DNA from: Halichondria panicea
Taxonomy: Eukaryota; Porifera; Demospongiae; Suberitida; Halichondriidae
Assembly: GCF_963675165.1 (NCBI RefSeq)
Contig: NC_087382.1
Location: 6,062,315 to 6,126,314 of the forward strand
Direction of reading: 5' to 3'
Length of the DNA: 64,000 bases
The position numbers were made by a program, and so were the translations under genes. The notes under the pieces were generated by a model. It was given only the letters and a program-made list of their open reading frames with translations. It had not been told where the DNA came from and searched no databases. Below, piece after piece: positions 11,447 to 21,244 of this stretch (positions are counted from its first letter, which is position 1; each line of letters starts with the position of its first letter).

Positions 11447-12172
11447 CAGTGCCTGTAACCTAGGGAGTAGAATACCACACATTTGTGAATTTTGGTACAT
11501 AAATGTGAATATCTTGACATTAAAACATTTCTAAGAAATTTTGATGATACCAAAGTGTAGGCGAATGCTTGAGCTTCAATATATCCAAACATGTTTCCAT
11601 GGCAACCTGAGGTGGTGGGTATGTGGTTGCTTTTACAACAGCAACAAATTGTTTTAGTGAGCAAAAGCTTAGGGAGGAAAAACACCAACCGTTGTCGGCT
11701 AAGGTCTGGAACTCTGGCATAACATCAGTGAATAGTTTAGCTAACATATGCATGGATTAAAATCGTTTACATAAGTACACACGCTGTTTCGTACTCCATT
11801 ATGTGTGTTTTTGGGTGCCTTTTCGCTTAGGGAGAGATTTCAAGTAAAATTTTCGGCTAAGGTCTAATTTTTGTACACATGTATTGTTAATAAATTGTGT
11901 ATCTTTTGGTAGAAGCAATTTTTCCAGAAACACTTTACTTACAGAGATAATTGATGTTATATACATTTTCTTACGATCATCCCCGTTTTCACCTAAATGA
12001 TTTTCCACTCTAACAATTTTTTAGAAATAATTTTGAATACGTTTGTAGCTTATTCATTCACCTACACAATGGTATCAGCACAATTTCTTAGAAATGTTCC
12101 AATCTCAAGATACACTTACAGTTGTACTACTCACCCTATGGTGGTATTCTACTCCCTAGGTTACAGGCACTG
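11447..12172. mobile_element. Non-autonomous Tc1/mariner-like element with TA target duplication
   Basis: Long inverted arms: the left starts CAGTGCCTGTAACCTAGGGA and the right ends in its complement, with further matching about 130 bp inward (for example AAACATTTCTAAGAAATTTT against AAATTTCTTAGAAATGTTCC). TA dinucleotides flank both ends (11445-11446, 12173-12174). 726 bp, no transposase frame. Confidence 0.75.
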
Positions 12173-12399
12173 TACCTAGTTCTCTAATGTCAAAGTTCAG
12201 CAGCAGCTACAGTTCTAGAACAAACATTACTAGAAGAATTTAGATGTACAGTCTAAGTGAAGAGTTCACTTAATCACTACACTTGTGATTACCACTTGAT
12301 CAATTACCTCCTCTAACAGGCCTGGGAGCATTAACACAGTCTGTCTTATACATACGATTATTATAGGTTGATTTCACAACTCAAATGTTTAAATTTCAG

Positions 12400-12653
12400 G
12401 TGCTATTCCGAACAGAGCTGTCGTAGACTGTGAGGACACAACCTGTCGATACAAACAGCTGGTGTGTCCCGATCGAGACAACTGTACAATAAACTGTAAT
12501 GACATGGAACCGTACGCTTGTTTCAGGACTGGTGTTGCGTGTCCAAGTGTATTGGGAAATTGCTCTCTCAATTGTGATGATTCGTACGCCTCCATACAAG
12601 CTAACACCATATACCCCCAGGGGAACTGTAATGTAAACTGTCCGAGTGGTTAG
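12400..12653 (+). pseudogene. Truncated copy of the cysteine-ladder exon
   Basis: Strongly similar to 2093-2342 (acceptor atttcag; CEDTTCRYKQLVCPDRDN). One ladder cysteine is changed to tyrosine (TIYPQG). The homology ends at CPSG, followed at once by TAG at 12651-12653. The matching 3' end of the domain is found 16.5 kb away at 29193. Confidence 0.75.
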
Positions 12654-12892
12654 CTTTGTATATAAGAAGGTTCTGTACTGTGCTCTGTGTGTGTGTTCTA
12701 TTCTACCCTAGCTTGTTGCAATCAAGAATATTTATCTGTGTTAAAGTGAAGACAATTAACAGATACAACACATACAAATTAAAATAGCACAACCATTTTG
12801 ACTATAGTAACATTAAACAATTGCCAAGGGCAGTAACTGTTGGAATTATAATTACATTATTTTATGTGTACATGTATGTATAATAAGACAGT
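12654..12892. other. 3' flank of the PMP-like gene
   Basis: No gene. From about 12780 the sequence resembles 21105-21244 downstream of the second PMP-like gene (ACTATAGTAACATTAA; ATAATAAGACAGTTCACACT), so the tandem duplication includes the 3' untranslated region. Confidence 0.55.
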
Positions 12893-15800
12893 TCACACTT
12901 CATTACTTATGAGGCCTATTTCTGTGTGTGTAACAGCAGGACGACGGTTGAATTTTGGAGGGGGAGGGGCTGGTCTGTAGTCCTCTGTGGTGAGGGGGGC
13001 TAGTACGTCCAGGGCAGGCTCTCTCAGCTGGTCTGGCCTCGTGGCTGGTCTGATGATGGGAGGGGTCATGTAACGATCAGGGTCAGCTTCTTCCATGGCT
13101 CCATCAGTGTAAGGTTGTGGGTCCACAATGCCTATTTGCTCAGCTAAAAGTCCTTCATTGTCATCGTCATCAATTTCATTTGCTGCCAACAGATGTATTT
13201 CCATGGCATTGTTAGGTTCTCGGTTCTTTTTGTATGCAACACCAGTTGTCAAGTTTTTTGCGACTTGCTTTATCTTAAGCCATGTCTTGGTCTTCTTTAG
13301 TATGAATTGGTGGAAATGGTAGCTGATTATTGTCACAAAGAGAATGAAAGCTATGGACATTGAAAGAATGGTCAGTGTTTCTTGCTGTTGGTGTGTTTCA
13401 ACAACATATGAAGTGCCAATAGATAGAATACCGAGATTAAACAAAAAGAATGTTTCTAGATATTCGTTAAGTTGCTTTTTGTGCACTCGATTGGTCAATG
13501 ATATCAGTCCGAATGCAATACACCCAGATGATAGAACAGGGAGAGAAGTGTTTGGAGCCATGGCAACTACTAGATTATGTGCAATCAGAGCAAAAAGGAG
13601 CAGCCCCACCCAGTAGCGATGCTTGGGAGTGAATGGAGCATGGTATACATCCATGAAACCATTGTAATATGTGTTCTTGGTCCATATCATAACCTTGGAA
13701 CAGCGAGGAAACCATTGTCCAAAAAAGAGTAATACAGTGAACAATCCACCGGCAATGAGGATAATGGCTGCAGCAACAAACCGAGGGATGTGATTGGGAG
13801 TGAAGTATGGTACATTACCATCAAACAACCAAACAGTCTTGGTTGAGCCATCAGGATATTTCAAGACCCTATTTTGTAGTGCAGCAACGATAAACCGTAA
13901 GAATTTAGAATAAGAGAGTAAAACGAGTGTGCCTAGGGCAGCAACTGGGTTCCTGTTGGAGAGAAGCTTTGCAAATAAGTCAGAGTACTTACTTAAAATG
14001 ATTATTAAGAATACTAGAAGAAACAAGTAAGCAGGAAAGACGAGTTGAAGAAGCACTTTTGCTTGAGAGTTCATTCCATCGTAAAAGCATGTCTCGATTC
14101 CCAGGTCAAGATTCACCCATGATATGAAAACTGTTACAAAGTTGTTTAGTTTAGGAAAGAAAATGGCTCTATTAGCAGCTACTATGTTGGCGTAAAATAT
14201 GAGGCCATGAATACTTCCAGTTGCTATAGTGATGTTGAGCACGAGAATTAAAGCAACTAGCAATATCCCAACGAGCGCAAATGGTATTAGTAGAAGAAGG
14301 TAAAGATTAGAGCATTCTTTACAATTTGACGTAGCCAACACAATACTGAGTCCTGATTCACATTCTCCACACAAGACACCACTTCGATTGTAGGCACATT
14401 GTTTGTCAGGGCTACTTAGGCTGATGTTGACTGGTTTTTCTACACAATAGTCAAATGTGCAGTTACTAACAACATACCCCGTTCCATTGGTAGTTATGAA
14501 TTCTATCCATATGTTGTTATTACTTTCCAGCTTTAAAATTCCATTTTCCTCAGAACAGTTTATTATCTGATATTGTTCCAAGTCTGGATCACAGTCACAC
14601 TTGCACTCAGTATCAGACTGAATTGGTTTGAGTCCAATAGGGCATGTGCAGGGTAGAAAAGAAATATTGATAATTTGTCTTGAAATTCCCAAATTGATGC
14701 ATGGACCCTCGGCATAGAGTTCCACTTGAGCAGAGCTGTCTTGTGAGAATACACTGTACTCTAATTCTGTACACTGATTGCCAACTTTTTGTTTTGCCTG
14801 TCCTTCTTTGAGACGACCAACTCCACTCTCAGTGACAACAGAACTATAAATTGTGGCGTTCACTGGATTTCCAACTTGGTCAATAGCCATAAAACTGATT
14901 CTAAATGTGTGTCCCTTTCTTGTATATGTTAAATGTTGCGAATTGTTACAAAACATTACTCGAACAGGCCTAGATGAGATTGCTAATTCGGTGGAGGATT
15001 TTACGGTACTATTTGTGTAATCAAATCCGTTTGAAGAACTGTTATATTCAGCATTTTGAATTGCTGTACACCTATCCAACAGACCTCCATAGATGTCTCC
15101 TCCTGACTGGGTAGCTGTGTTGTTAGTCATGAATGTGTTGAAGTGGTTTATTTCTATGTTCAACGTGTATCCATACGAATTGATTGTTTGAATAAAGCAA
15201 TCCTTAAAAATTGTTTGAGTAGCATCAGTTTCTATGACCCCACCTCCACACACACTCCTTTGTGTGTCATCTGCCACAAATATTCCCCCTCCGTGCTGAG
15301 CTGAGTTGTTTTTAATCGTTAACGTGACTAATGTAATATCTTGAGGCTTTTCTACCACATCTTCATAGTGTTTTTTAAATAAGTACAGTCTCGAACTTTG
15401 CTGTAGAAACACTCCACCTCCTTTAGCACTTGCTGTGTTTGAGTCAATGTTAACATGTGCCTGAGTTAGTTCAATGGTTGTAGCTACTGCATAAATACCT
15501 CCGCCATTCTCGGCAATGTTGTCAACAATCTCACTGTGTTTATTTGTGCCCCTGAAAATTGGTAACACAGATTGAAATTCAACTTTGCTAAAATAAGTAT
15601 AAATGCCTCCACCATTCTGTGCTGTGTTGTGATAGATCTTTATTGTCTTGTTTACAAAAAGTGTACTCTCTCTTAGAAATATTCCTCCTCCAGAGGTAGC
15701 CGTGTTGTTTTTCAGTGTACTGTCGGAGATAGACACAGTACTGCCTAGGTTACCATAAATCGCTCCACCACTCCTGTCAGCTCTGTTGTTAGTCAGTGTG

Positions 15801-17800
15801 CTGTTGGAGATGAATATGCATACAGTGCCTGAGTAAACACTAATCGCCCCACCATCATAGCCAGCACTGTTGTTTGTTAGTTTGCTGTTGGAGATGGACA
15901 CGCTACCTGAACCAATACTAATCGCTCCACCAATATAGACAGCACTGTTGTTTGTCAGTGTGTTGTCGGAGATAGTCAGACTGCTAGTCAGACTGCTTGA
16001 AGTAACGTACAACACTCCACCATAGTCAGCTCTGTTGTTTGTCAATGTGCTGTTGGAGATGGACATATTGCTTGAGTCAACACTAATCGCTCCACCATAG
16101 TCAGCTCTGTTGCTTGTCAGTGTGCTTTCGGAGATGGATACACTGCTTGAGTAAACACTAAGCATTCCACCGGTGTTAGCACTATTGTTTATAAGTTTGC
16201 TGTCGGAGATGAACACACTGCTTGAGAAAACAGTAATCGCTCCACCATAGTCAGCTCTGTTGCTTGTCAGTGTGCTTTCGGAGATAGACACACTGCAGCT
16301 GAAACCAACACTGATCGCTCCTCCACCATAGTCAGCTCTGTTGTTTGTCAGTTTGCTGTCGGAAATGAACACACTGCTTGAGTAAACACTAATCGCTCCA
16401 CCATATTCAGCAGCTCTGTTGTTTGCCAGTGTGCTGTCGGAGATAGACGCACTGCTTGAGTAAACACTAAGCATTCCACCGGTGTTAGCACTATTGTTTA
16501 TAAGTTTGCTGTTGGAGATGGACACGCTACCTGAACCAACACTAATCGCTCCACCAATATAGACAGCACTGTTGTTTGTCAGTGTGTTGTCGGAGATAGA
16601 CAGACTGCTTGAAGTAACGTAAAACGCTCCACCATAGTCAGCTCTGTTGTTTGTCAGTGTGCTGTTGGAGATGGACATACTGCTTGAGTCAACACTAATC
16701 GCTCCACCACCAATGTTAGCTCTGTTGCTTGTCAGCTCACTGTTGGAGATGGAGACACTGCCTGAGTGAGCATAAATTGCTCCACCCCTTTTGTCAGCAC
16801 TGTTGTTTGTCAGTGTGCTGCCAGAGATAAACACTCTGCCTGAGTCAACATTAATCGCTCCAACAATCTCATCAGTACTGTTAATGTTGCGTGTCAGTGT
16901 GCTGTTGGAAATAGACACACTCCTGCCTGAGGAAAAAGCAATCGCTCCACCATCATTGTTAGCACTGTTATTTGTCAGTATGCTGTTGGAGATGGACACA
17001 CTGCTTGAGTAAATACTAATCGCTCCACCATACAGAGAAGCTTCATTATTTGTAAAGTTACACGAAGTGATCACTACTGTACCAGATACCAATTCTACTG
17101 CTCCTCCGCTCCAAGCACTGTTATAGTTGAACTCTGTGTTGTTGATCAGAGAGTTGTTTGATTCAATGTAAACTGCACCTCCATCATTTCTTGTGAAGTC
17201 GCTATTTGTTATGTACACATCAATAGCCTCAACATGCATTGCCCGGCCAGTGTTGTTCATAAAGAGAGTGCTTTTAATTGTTACAATTTGAGTATTAGCA
17301 ATCTTAACTAGGTGGGTTTCCACTTGATTGAGTAGTACAAAAAAGTTCATAAAGTAGCAGTCGTTGATATAGACATTGTGGGCACTGTCAATGGTCAAAT
17401 CTCGATGTGAGTTTCGTGGTCCAACATTCGCTCCATTAATGAAACCCAAGCGTTCAATACTCAATTCAGTGGTACTAAAAAAACGTATCACACCATTGCT
17501 ATAGAATCTAATTACAGCTGTACTTTTGCTCTGACTGGTAATATGCACATGTCTAAAGTTACGAATCAATAACTGCTCAGTTAACACATGATCTCCAGGT
17601 AGAAAGCTTAAGGTGAGATTGACTCCACCAGATAACAGGTCTGTTTGAACAAGCTGCTCGAGAGTGAAACAAGTTACATTTCGGTATCCATTGCACAAGT
17701 CAGTTGAATCCACCAACACAATTTGATAGTGCTCACTCCTGATAACAGTAACTATGGTCAGGAATAGCACTAACCAGTTGAGAATATTTCTAGACAGCAT
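12893..17800 (-). CDS. PMP-like beta-helix protein with multi-pass membrane C-terminus, intronless
   Basis: A single open frame of about 1,635 residues. I place the start at 17798-17800 (MLSRNILNWLVLFL): the second copy starts the same way, it opens a good signal peptide, and the 22 codons upstream are an AAT/ATA microsatellite (poly-Tyr/Asn). Residues about 60-930 form a parallel beta-helix. It includes 17 near-identical coils of about 23 residues (SISNSTLTNNRADYGGAISV type) with the GGA and NN signatures of chlamydial Pmp/autotransporter repeats. A cysteine-rich linker follows (about 1050-1160: CTCP, CKCDCDPD, CGECESG), then 7-9 hydrophobic segments (about 1165-1490) and a charged, proline-rich cytoplasmic tail. 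Many NxS/T sites fit an extracellular helix. It is probably a surface adhesin or receptor; the function is unknown. Confidence 0.85.
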   Translation of the reverse strand: MLSRNILNWLVLFLTIVTVIRSEHYQIVLVDSTDLCNGYRNVTCFTLEQLVQTDLLSGGVNLTLSFLPGDHVLTEQLLIRNFRHVHITSQSKSTAVIRFYSNGVIRFFSTTELSIERLGFINGANVGPRNSHRDLTIDSAHNVYINDCYFMNFFVLLNQVETHLVKIANTQIVTIKSTLFMNNTGRAMHVEAIDVYITNSDFTRNDGGAVYIESNNSLINNTEFNYNSAWSGGAVELVSGTVVITSCNFTNNEASLYGGAISIYSSSVSISNSILTNNSANNDGGAIAFSSGRSVSISNSTLTRNINSTDEIVGAINVDSGRVFISGSTLTNNSADKRGGAIYAHSGSVSISNSELTSNRANIGGGAISVDSSSMSISNSTLTNNRADYGGAFYVTSSSLSISDNTLTNNSAVYIGGAISVGSGSVSISNSKLINNSANTGGMLSVYSSSASISDSTLANNRAAEYGGAISVYSSSVFISDSKLTNNRADYGGGAISVGFSCSVSISESTLTSNRADYGGAITVFSSSVFISDSKLINNSANTGGMLSVYSSSVSISESTLTSNRADYGGAISVDSSNMSISNSTLTNNRADYGGVLYVTSSSLTSSLTISDNTLTNNSAVYIGGAISIGSGSVSISNSKLTNNSAGYDGGAISVYSGTVCIFISNSTLTNNRADRSGGAIYGNLGSTVSISDSTLKNNTATSGGGIFLRESTLFVNKTIKIYHNTAQNGGGIYTYFSKVEFQSVLPIFRGTNKHSEIVDNIAENGGGIYAVATTIELTQAHVNIDSNTASAKGGGVFLQQSSRLYLFKKHYEDVVEKPQDITLVTLTIKNNSAQHGGGIFVADDTQRSVCGGGVIETDATQTIFKDCFIQTINSYGYTLNIEINHFNTFMTNNTATQSGGDIYGGLLDRCTAIQNAEYNSSSNGFDYTNSTVKSSTELAISSRPVRVMFCNNSQHLTYTRKGHTFRISFMAIDQVGNPVNATIYSSVVTESGVGRLKEGQAKQKVGNQCTELEYSVFSQDSSAQVELYAEGPCINLGISRQIINISFLPCTCPIGLKPIQSDTECKCDCDPDLEQYQIINCSEENGILKLESNNNIWIEFITTNGTGYVVSNCTFDYCVEKPVNISLSSPDKQCAYNRSGVLCGECESGLSIVLATSNCKECSNLYLLLLIPFALVGILLVALILVLNITIATGSIHGLIFYANIVAANRAIFFPKLNNFVTVFISWVNLDLGIETCFYDGMNSQAKVLLQLVFPAYLFLLVFLIIILSKYSDLFAKLLSNRNPVAALGTLVLLSYSKFLRFIVAALQNRVLKYPDGSTKTVWLFDGNVPYFTPNHIPRFVAAAIILIAGGLFTVLLFFGQWFPRCSKVMIWTKNTYYNGFMDVYHAPFTPKHRYWVGLLLFALIAHNLVVAMAPNTSLPVLSSGCIAFGLISLTNRVHKKQLNEYLETFFLFNLGILSIGTSYVVETHQQQETLTILSMSIAFILFVTIISYHFHQFILKKTKTWLKIKQVAKNLTTGVAYKKNREPNNAMEIHLLAANEIDDDDNEGLLAEQIGIVDPQPYTDGAMEEADPDRYMTPPIIRPATRPDQLREPALDVLAPLTTEDYRPAPPPPKFNRRPAVTHTEIGLISNEV

Positions 17801-18782
17801 CTCTCTGAGGTGAATGTGATGGTAATTGTTGTTATAATAATAATAATAATAATGTTGCTGCTCCAAGAATGGTTATGTACGTAGTACCTATTGTATACAA
17901 TGCATGCATAATAGTAACTGCAACGATAATTAATCTTAAACTCACTGTTTAATCGATGGTGCACTCTTTTTCTGTTTAACTACTTTTGCTATTCAATGAG
18001 CGCTTTAAATGTTGTGTTTTATAGTAATTGTCATATCCCATGCTCTTAGGGGAGTTTGAAAACATAAAAGCACCAGTTTTAACCACATAATGGCGGCCAT
18101 CTGCTGATCATCTGCTGTATAATACAGCAGATAGCCATTATTATTGTTGTCAGGTTGACCTATATTGCCATGTGGTTCTCCAGGACAGGGGTCCAGTTGT
18201 TGGATAGAAGCTAGCTCTAACATGTAAAGCATGAAGCCCCACACATAGAGCGCCTCCAGCGGGGCGGAAGGGCAAACGCCCTCCCTCCTGGACCCTGGAC
18301 CCACTCCCTATTGCCGCCTATCCCAGGAGTTTCGCCCCCATTTTTATTTTGTGCCCCCCCACCATATAATATCTACTTACGGCCCTGCCAAGAATATGAG
18401 AACACTATAGTATGTAGTGCTTGTATGGGTGTGCAGTATTCGGCTAGTGTACATCAATCATGGTCATATACATGCATGTACGTAGATTGCGTTAAGTTAG
18501 AGATTATAGCGTTATGGTTAGGGTTACCCCTCCCTTAGGCAGAAGTGGCTTGTTTTGCATAAGCATAATAATGCTAGGGAGATTTTGAACTAGAGACAGT
18601 AGTTGGTGGCTTTAATAACAGTGCACTGAGTCACTATAACCAAGCATTCATTTGTGGTGTATCATACACCACCAACTAGTCTCTAATTCAAAATGCTTCA
18701 ACCTATGCACTTGATGTGGTGAGCTTAGCTTCCTATACAAATTGATTGTGGATGCAAACAAACCACTGGTTGAGTGCAGTCA
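17801..18782. other. Upstream region of the PMP-like gene
   Basis: Contains the ATA/AAT microsatellite (about 17835-17856). A stretch at about 17955-18000 resembles 25750-25805 upstream of the second PMP-like gene and is a candidate promoter. A foldback at about 18573-18694 has arms around GAGACNAGTTGGTGG. No other gene seen. Confidence 0.45.
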
Positions 18783-18845
18783 ATCAACCATGACCACTAA
18801 TTGTATTGACAGTCTACCAACCATGACCACTAATTGTATTGACAG
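18783..18845. repeat. Two tandem 33-bp units
   Basis: Two direct copies of CAACCATGACCACTAATTGT plus ATTGACAG, spaced 33 bp apart. Simple local duplication. Confidence 0.7.
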
Positions 18846-18939
18846 GCTAGTGAGTCTTCTACCAACCATGTCATGAGTACATTCTTGATCTTATGTAGCT
18901 TTTATTATGGGGTGCCGTTTGTCTCAAAACTAATAAACA

Positions 18940-19053
18940 GTCGATGTTTACCAAAGAGGTCGATGTTTACCAAGGAGGTCGATGTTTAGCAGCCAGGTCG
19001 ATGTTTAGCAACCAGGTCGATGTTTAGCAACCATGTCGATGTTTAGCAAAGCT
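18940..19053. repeat. 19-bp tandem repeat, six copies
   Basis: Six head-to-tail copies of GTCGATGTTTAGCAACCAG with few substitutions. The first two copies have TTACCAA, the last four TTAGCA. No spacer between units, so not CRISPR-like. Confidence 0.85.
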
Positions 19054-19341
19054 ACCAGATCACACAATGTGCAGATATTAGGGCGTGGTTTCTTGTGATA
19101 CGCCTTAATTAGAATTATGCTAGAGATGAATGCCGCCCCTAGCCCTAGGCCCTACTGCCTAATTATAGCCAGTGCTATTTTCATCTTCAGAATCTACTAA
19201 GTAAACCGCTGTTTGTAACAGCAGTAGTAAGAGCAATGGCTATAACATCTTGCAACTAGCCTCGACTCCAGCCTAGTCTGGCCACGCCCTCCCATACTTC
19301 ATATCTTGCAAAGAGGCTGGAAATCGAGACTAACTCCAGCC

Positions 19342-19772
19342 CAGAGGAGGCTGGAACCACTTGACCTTAGCTAATTAAGGTCACTAATTGGATTTATCCA
19401 AACCTCTCTTGCAGACTACTTCAAGCCTAGTTTTTAGTGTCTATCAGTTTAAAACGTTATTTTTTAGGGGAGGTCAAATTTTGTTTTCGCCAATTTTGCT
19501 CAGAAGCAGAGATACAATCAAAAGTCTTGCTCTTGCACTAGCCTCGATATCATGAGCGGCTTGTTTTCGAGGTCACTGCATACCGGCTTTGAAACTTGTA
19601 TCTCTGCTTCTGAGCAAAATTGGCGAAAATAAAATTTGACCCCCCCCTAAAAAATAAGGTTTTAAACTGATAGACACTAAAAACTAGGCTTGAAGTAGTC
19701 TGCAAGAGAAGTTTGGATAAATCCAATTAGTGACCTTAATTAGCTAAGGTCAAGTGGTTCCAGCCTCCTCTG
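19342..19772. mobile_element. Foldback MITE with about 180-bp arms and 9-bp target duplication
   Basis: The arms start CAGAGGAGGCTGGAACCACT and are near-perfect inverted copies around a loop of about 70 bp at 19520-19590. The direct repeat actccagcc at 19333-19341 and 19773-19781 is a 9-bp TSD. A solo arm of the same family lies at 60597-60698. Mutator-like by TSD length; no coding capacity. Confidence 0.85.
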
Positions 19773-19793
19773 ACTCCAGCCCCTTGAATAGTG

Positions 19794-20795
19794 GGCCTGG
19801 TATTTACTGTTGGCGCGTGGGTGGACAATTAATTTATTATTTACCGTATTTATCTCATTGAACGTTAAAACAGTATTTTATCTAAAGAACAGAAAAAAGA
19901 AAAAGAGGCTACCTCTCTGTATACACTGTAGACAGAGACTGCTAAGTAAAACATCAGCTCTGTAGATTTATTCATTAACTTGAGGCTCGGATCGGATACA
20001 CACTCAGGCGACAAGTTAATCTCATAAGAAATTAGTTAAACCTGTGGGTAAAAAATAAATGTGGATAAGTACAGTGGCTGTGACGTAACATAATGTGAGG
20101 ACTACTTATTGATTTACACAATAGATTTACCATTGAAAGCACTATCCATTAATACACACTCAAGCAACAAGTCTCTTGGATCGGATACACACAAGTCCCT
20201 CGGATTGTAAACACATTCAGGCCACACAGTTCTCGGATCAGATACTACTTACTCTGTGACCAATTTTCGGCAAATGTCACAACAATACTTCCTTCCAGAG
20301 AGAATGGCACTGAACGTCGAACAGACACACCAACACTTTGAAGATGGCTTCACTCAGAGAAACAAGAGGAGAAATCACCATCACAACACTTTTTTCAGAG
20401 AGAGGTGCACTGGTCCTGTCAAGCTTCACATCAATCAAGAAAGGGAGTGTCTGGAAAGCAGATGGACTTGCTCTGGGACTTGCCATAGCCGGTCGGTACG
20501 GTACCCACATAAACACCAGCGTACAGACACTTCAACGCCTCCAGCTGCTTGTCTTTCAAGACTAGACCTGGTATTCCAACACAGGATAACGCGTACACGA
20601 GAGCAGAAGAGAAGGTAGCAGCCATTACACAACTTGGACTAGATTTCTTTTTTTAAATGACATCATTATAAATGAAACGGATATCAATGTTTTACAAACT
20701 AATGCGGAATAAGAATACTGATAAATATACTGCAATTTACGATTACCAAGATTCTTGGTAATTCTGGCGCATGCGTAAACAGTGTATACCAGGCC
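19794..20795. mobile_element. Possible element with short inverted ends carrying a helicase fragment
   Basis: The ends GGCCTGGTATTTACTGTT (left) and its near-complement at 20778-20795 form imperfect 18-bp inverted repeats. The left interior has degenerate repeats around GGATCGGATACACAC; the right interior holds a minus-strand RecQ-like fragment. No target duplication is evident, so the boundaries are tentative. Confidence 0.45.
20277..20625 (-). pseudogene. RecQ-like (SF2) helicase N-terminal fragment, frameshifted
   Basis: On the minus strand a start at 20625 leads into LVLKDKQLEALKCL followed by the Walker A motif VPTGYGKS, the RecQ-type Q-region and motif I arrangement. One frame over (20516-20277) the reading continues QTLPFLIDVKL and reaches VVMVISPLVSL, which matches motif Ia. 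One surplus T near 20455 would explain the switch. A 12-bp partial duplication may follow GKS (QSKS). Motifs II-VI are absent. This is a remnant, probably carried or copied by a transposon. Confidence 0.7.
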
Positions 20796-21244
20796 GCCTT
20801 TCTCAGCGGCTTGGAATCGAGGCTACGTACGTACGTGCTGATGGCACCATCTAGAAAACAGTGGGCGTTGCCGACAAAAGGGGCGTGACCCAGGAAGTGG
20901 GCGTGGTCTAAATTTTGCGGCTCGCTTTGCGCGCAATGAGCACCCCCATTGACAGAATCCTAGGATCGCCCCTGTGTACCCGCGAACATTTCCCATTATA
21001 TACAGCATTTCTTTCTGAAAATCATCTCGTAATTGACCTCTGATGATGGTAGCCAAAAAATATATAGCCAACATTAATTTTTGTGGGAACTTGCAAATTA
21101 TAATAGCAAAACCATTTTTATCTCTTTTTAAACTATAGTAACATTAACAATTATTGTCAACAACAGTAATATAACTGTGTATACAATGCCTACGAACATT
21201 ATTTTATGTACTTGTGTGTATATATATATGCATAATAAGACAGT
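20796..21244. other. 3' flank of the second PMP-like gene
   Basis: No gene. From about 21105 onward it resembles 12780-12892. The rest is unique AT-rich sequence plus a GC-richer patch (20865-20950). Confidence 0.4.

Larger units (their letters stand above)
5594..12653 (+). pseudogene. Decayed tandem copy of the sushi/Cys-rich gene
   Basis: The order of parts is: membrane-anchor and coiled-coil exon (5594-6373), seven sushi exons (6588-6806, 6968-7142, 7297-7505, 7765-7969, 8747-8947, 9256-9462, 9617-~9815), then the start of the cysteine-ladder exon (12400-12653). Exons 7765, 8747, 9617 and 12400 are copies of 60, 1003, 1704 and 2093 in the same order, so the two genes are tandem duplicates. 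Lesions: an in-frame TAA at 5999-6001, a frameshift near 6292-6319, frameshifts in four sushi exons, a lost cysteine, and an early TAG in the last exon. Some sushi exons remain intact (6588-6806, 9256-9462). A shortened product cannot be excluded, but a full-length protein is not encoded. Confidence 0.8.

Noticed and set aside
17801-17866. Upstream start of the first PMP-like protein with a poly-Tyr/Asn head
   Set aside because: The head is an AAT/ATA microsatellite, is absent from the paralogue, and would precede the signal peptide; the shared MLSRNIL start is preferred.
18940-19053. CRISPR-like array
   Set aside because: The 19-bp units are contiguous with no spacers; this is a plain tandem repeat.
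19257-20822. One large transposon with TAGCCTCGAYTCCA ends enclosing the MITE and the helicase fragment
   Set aside because: The ends are similar, but no target duplication flanks them and the inner elements explain the region better.
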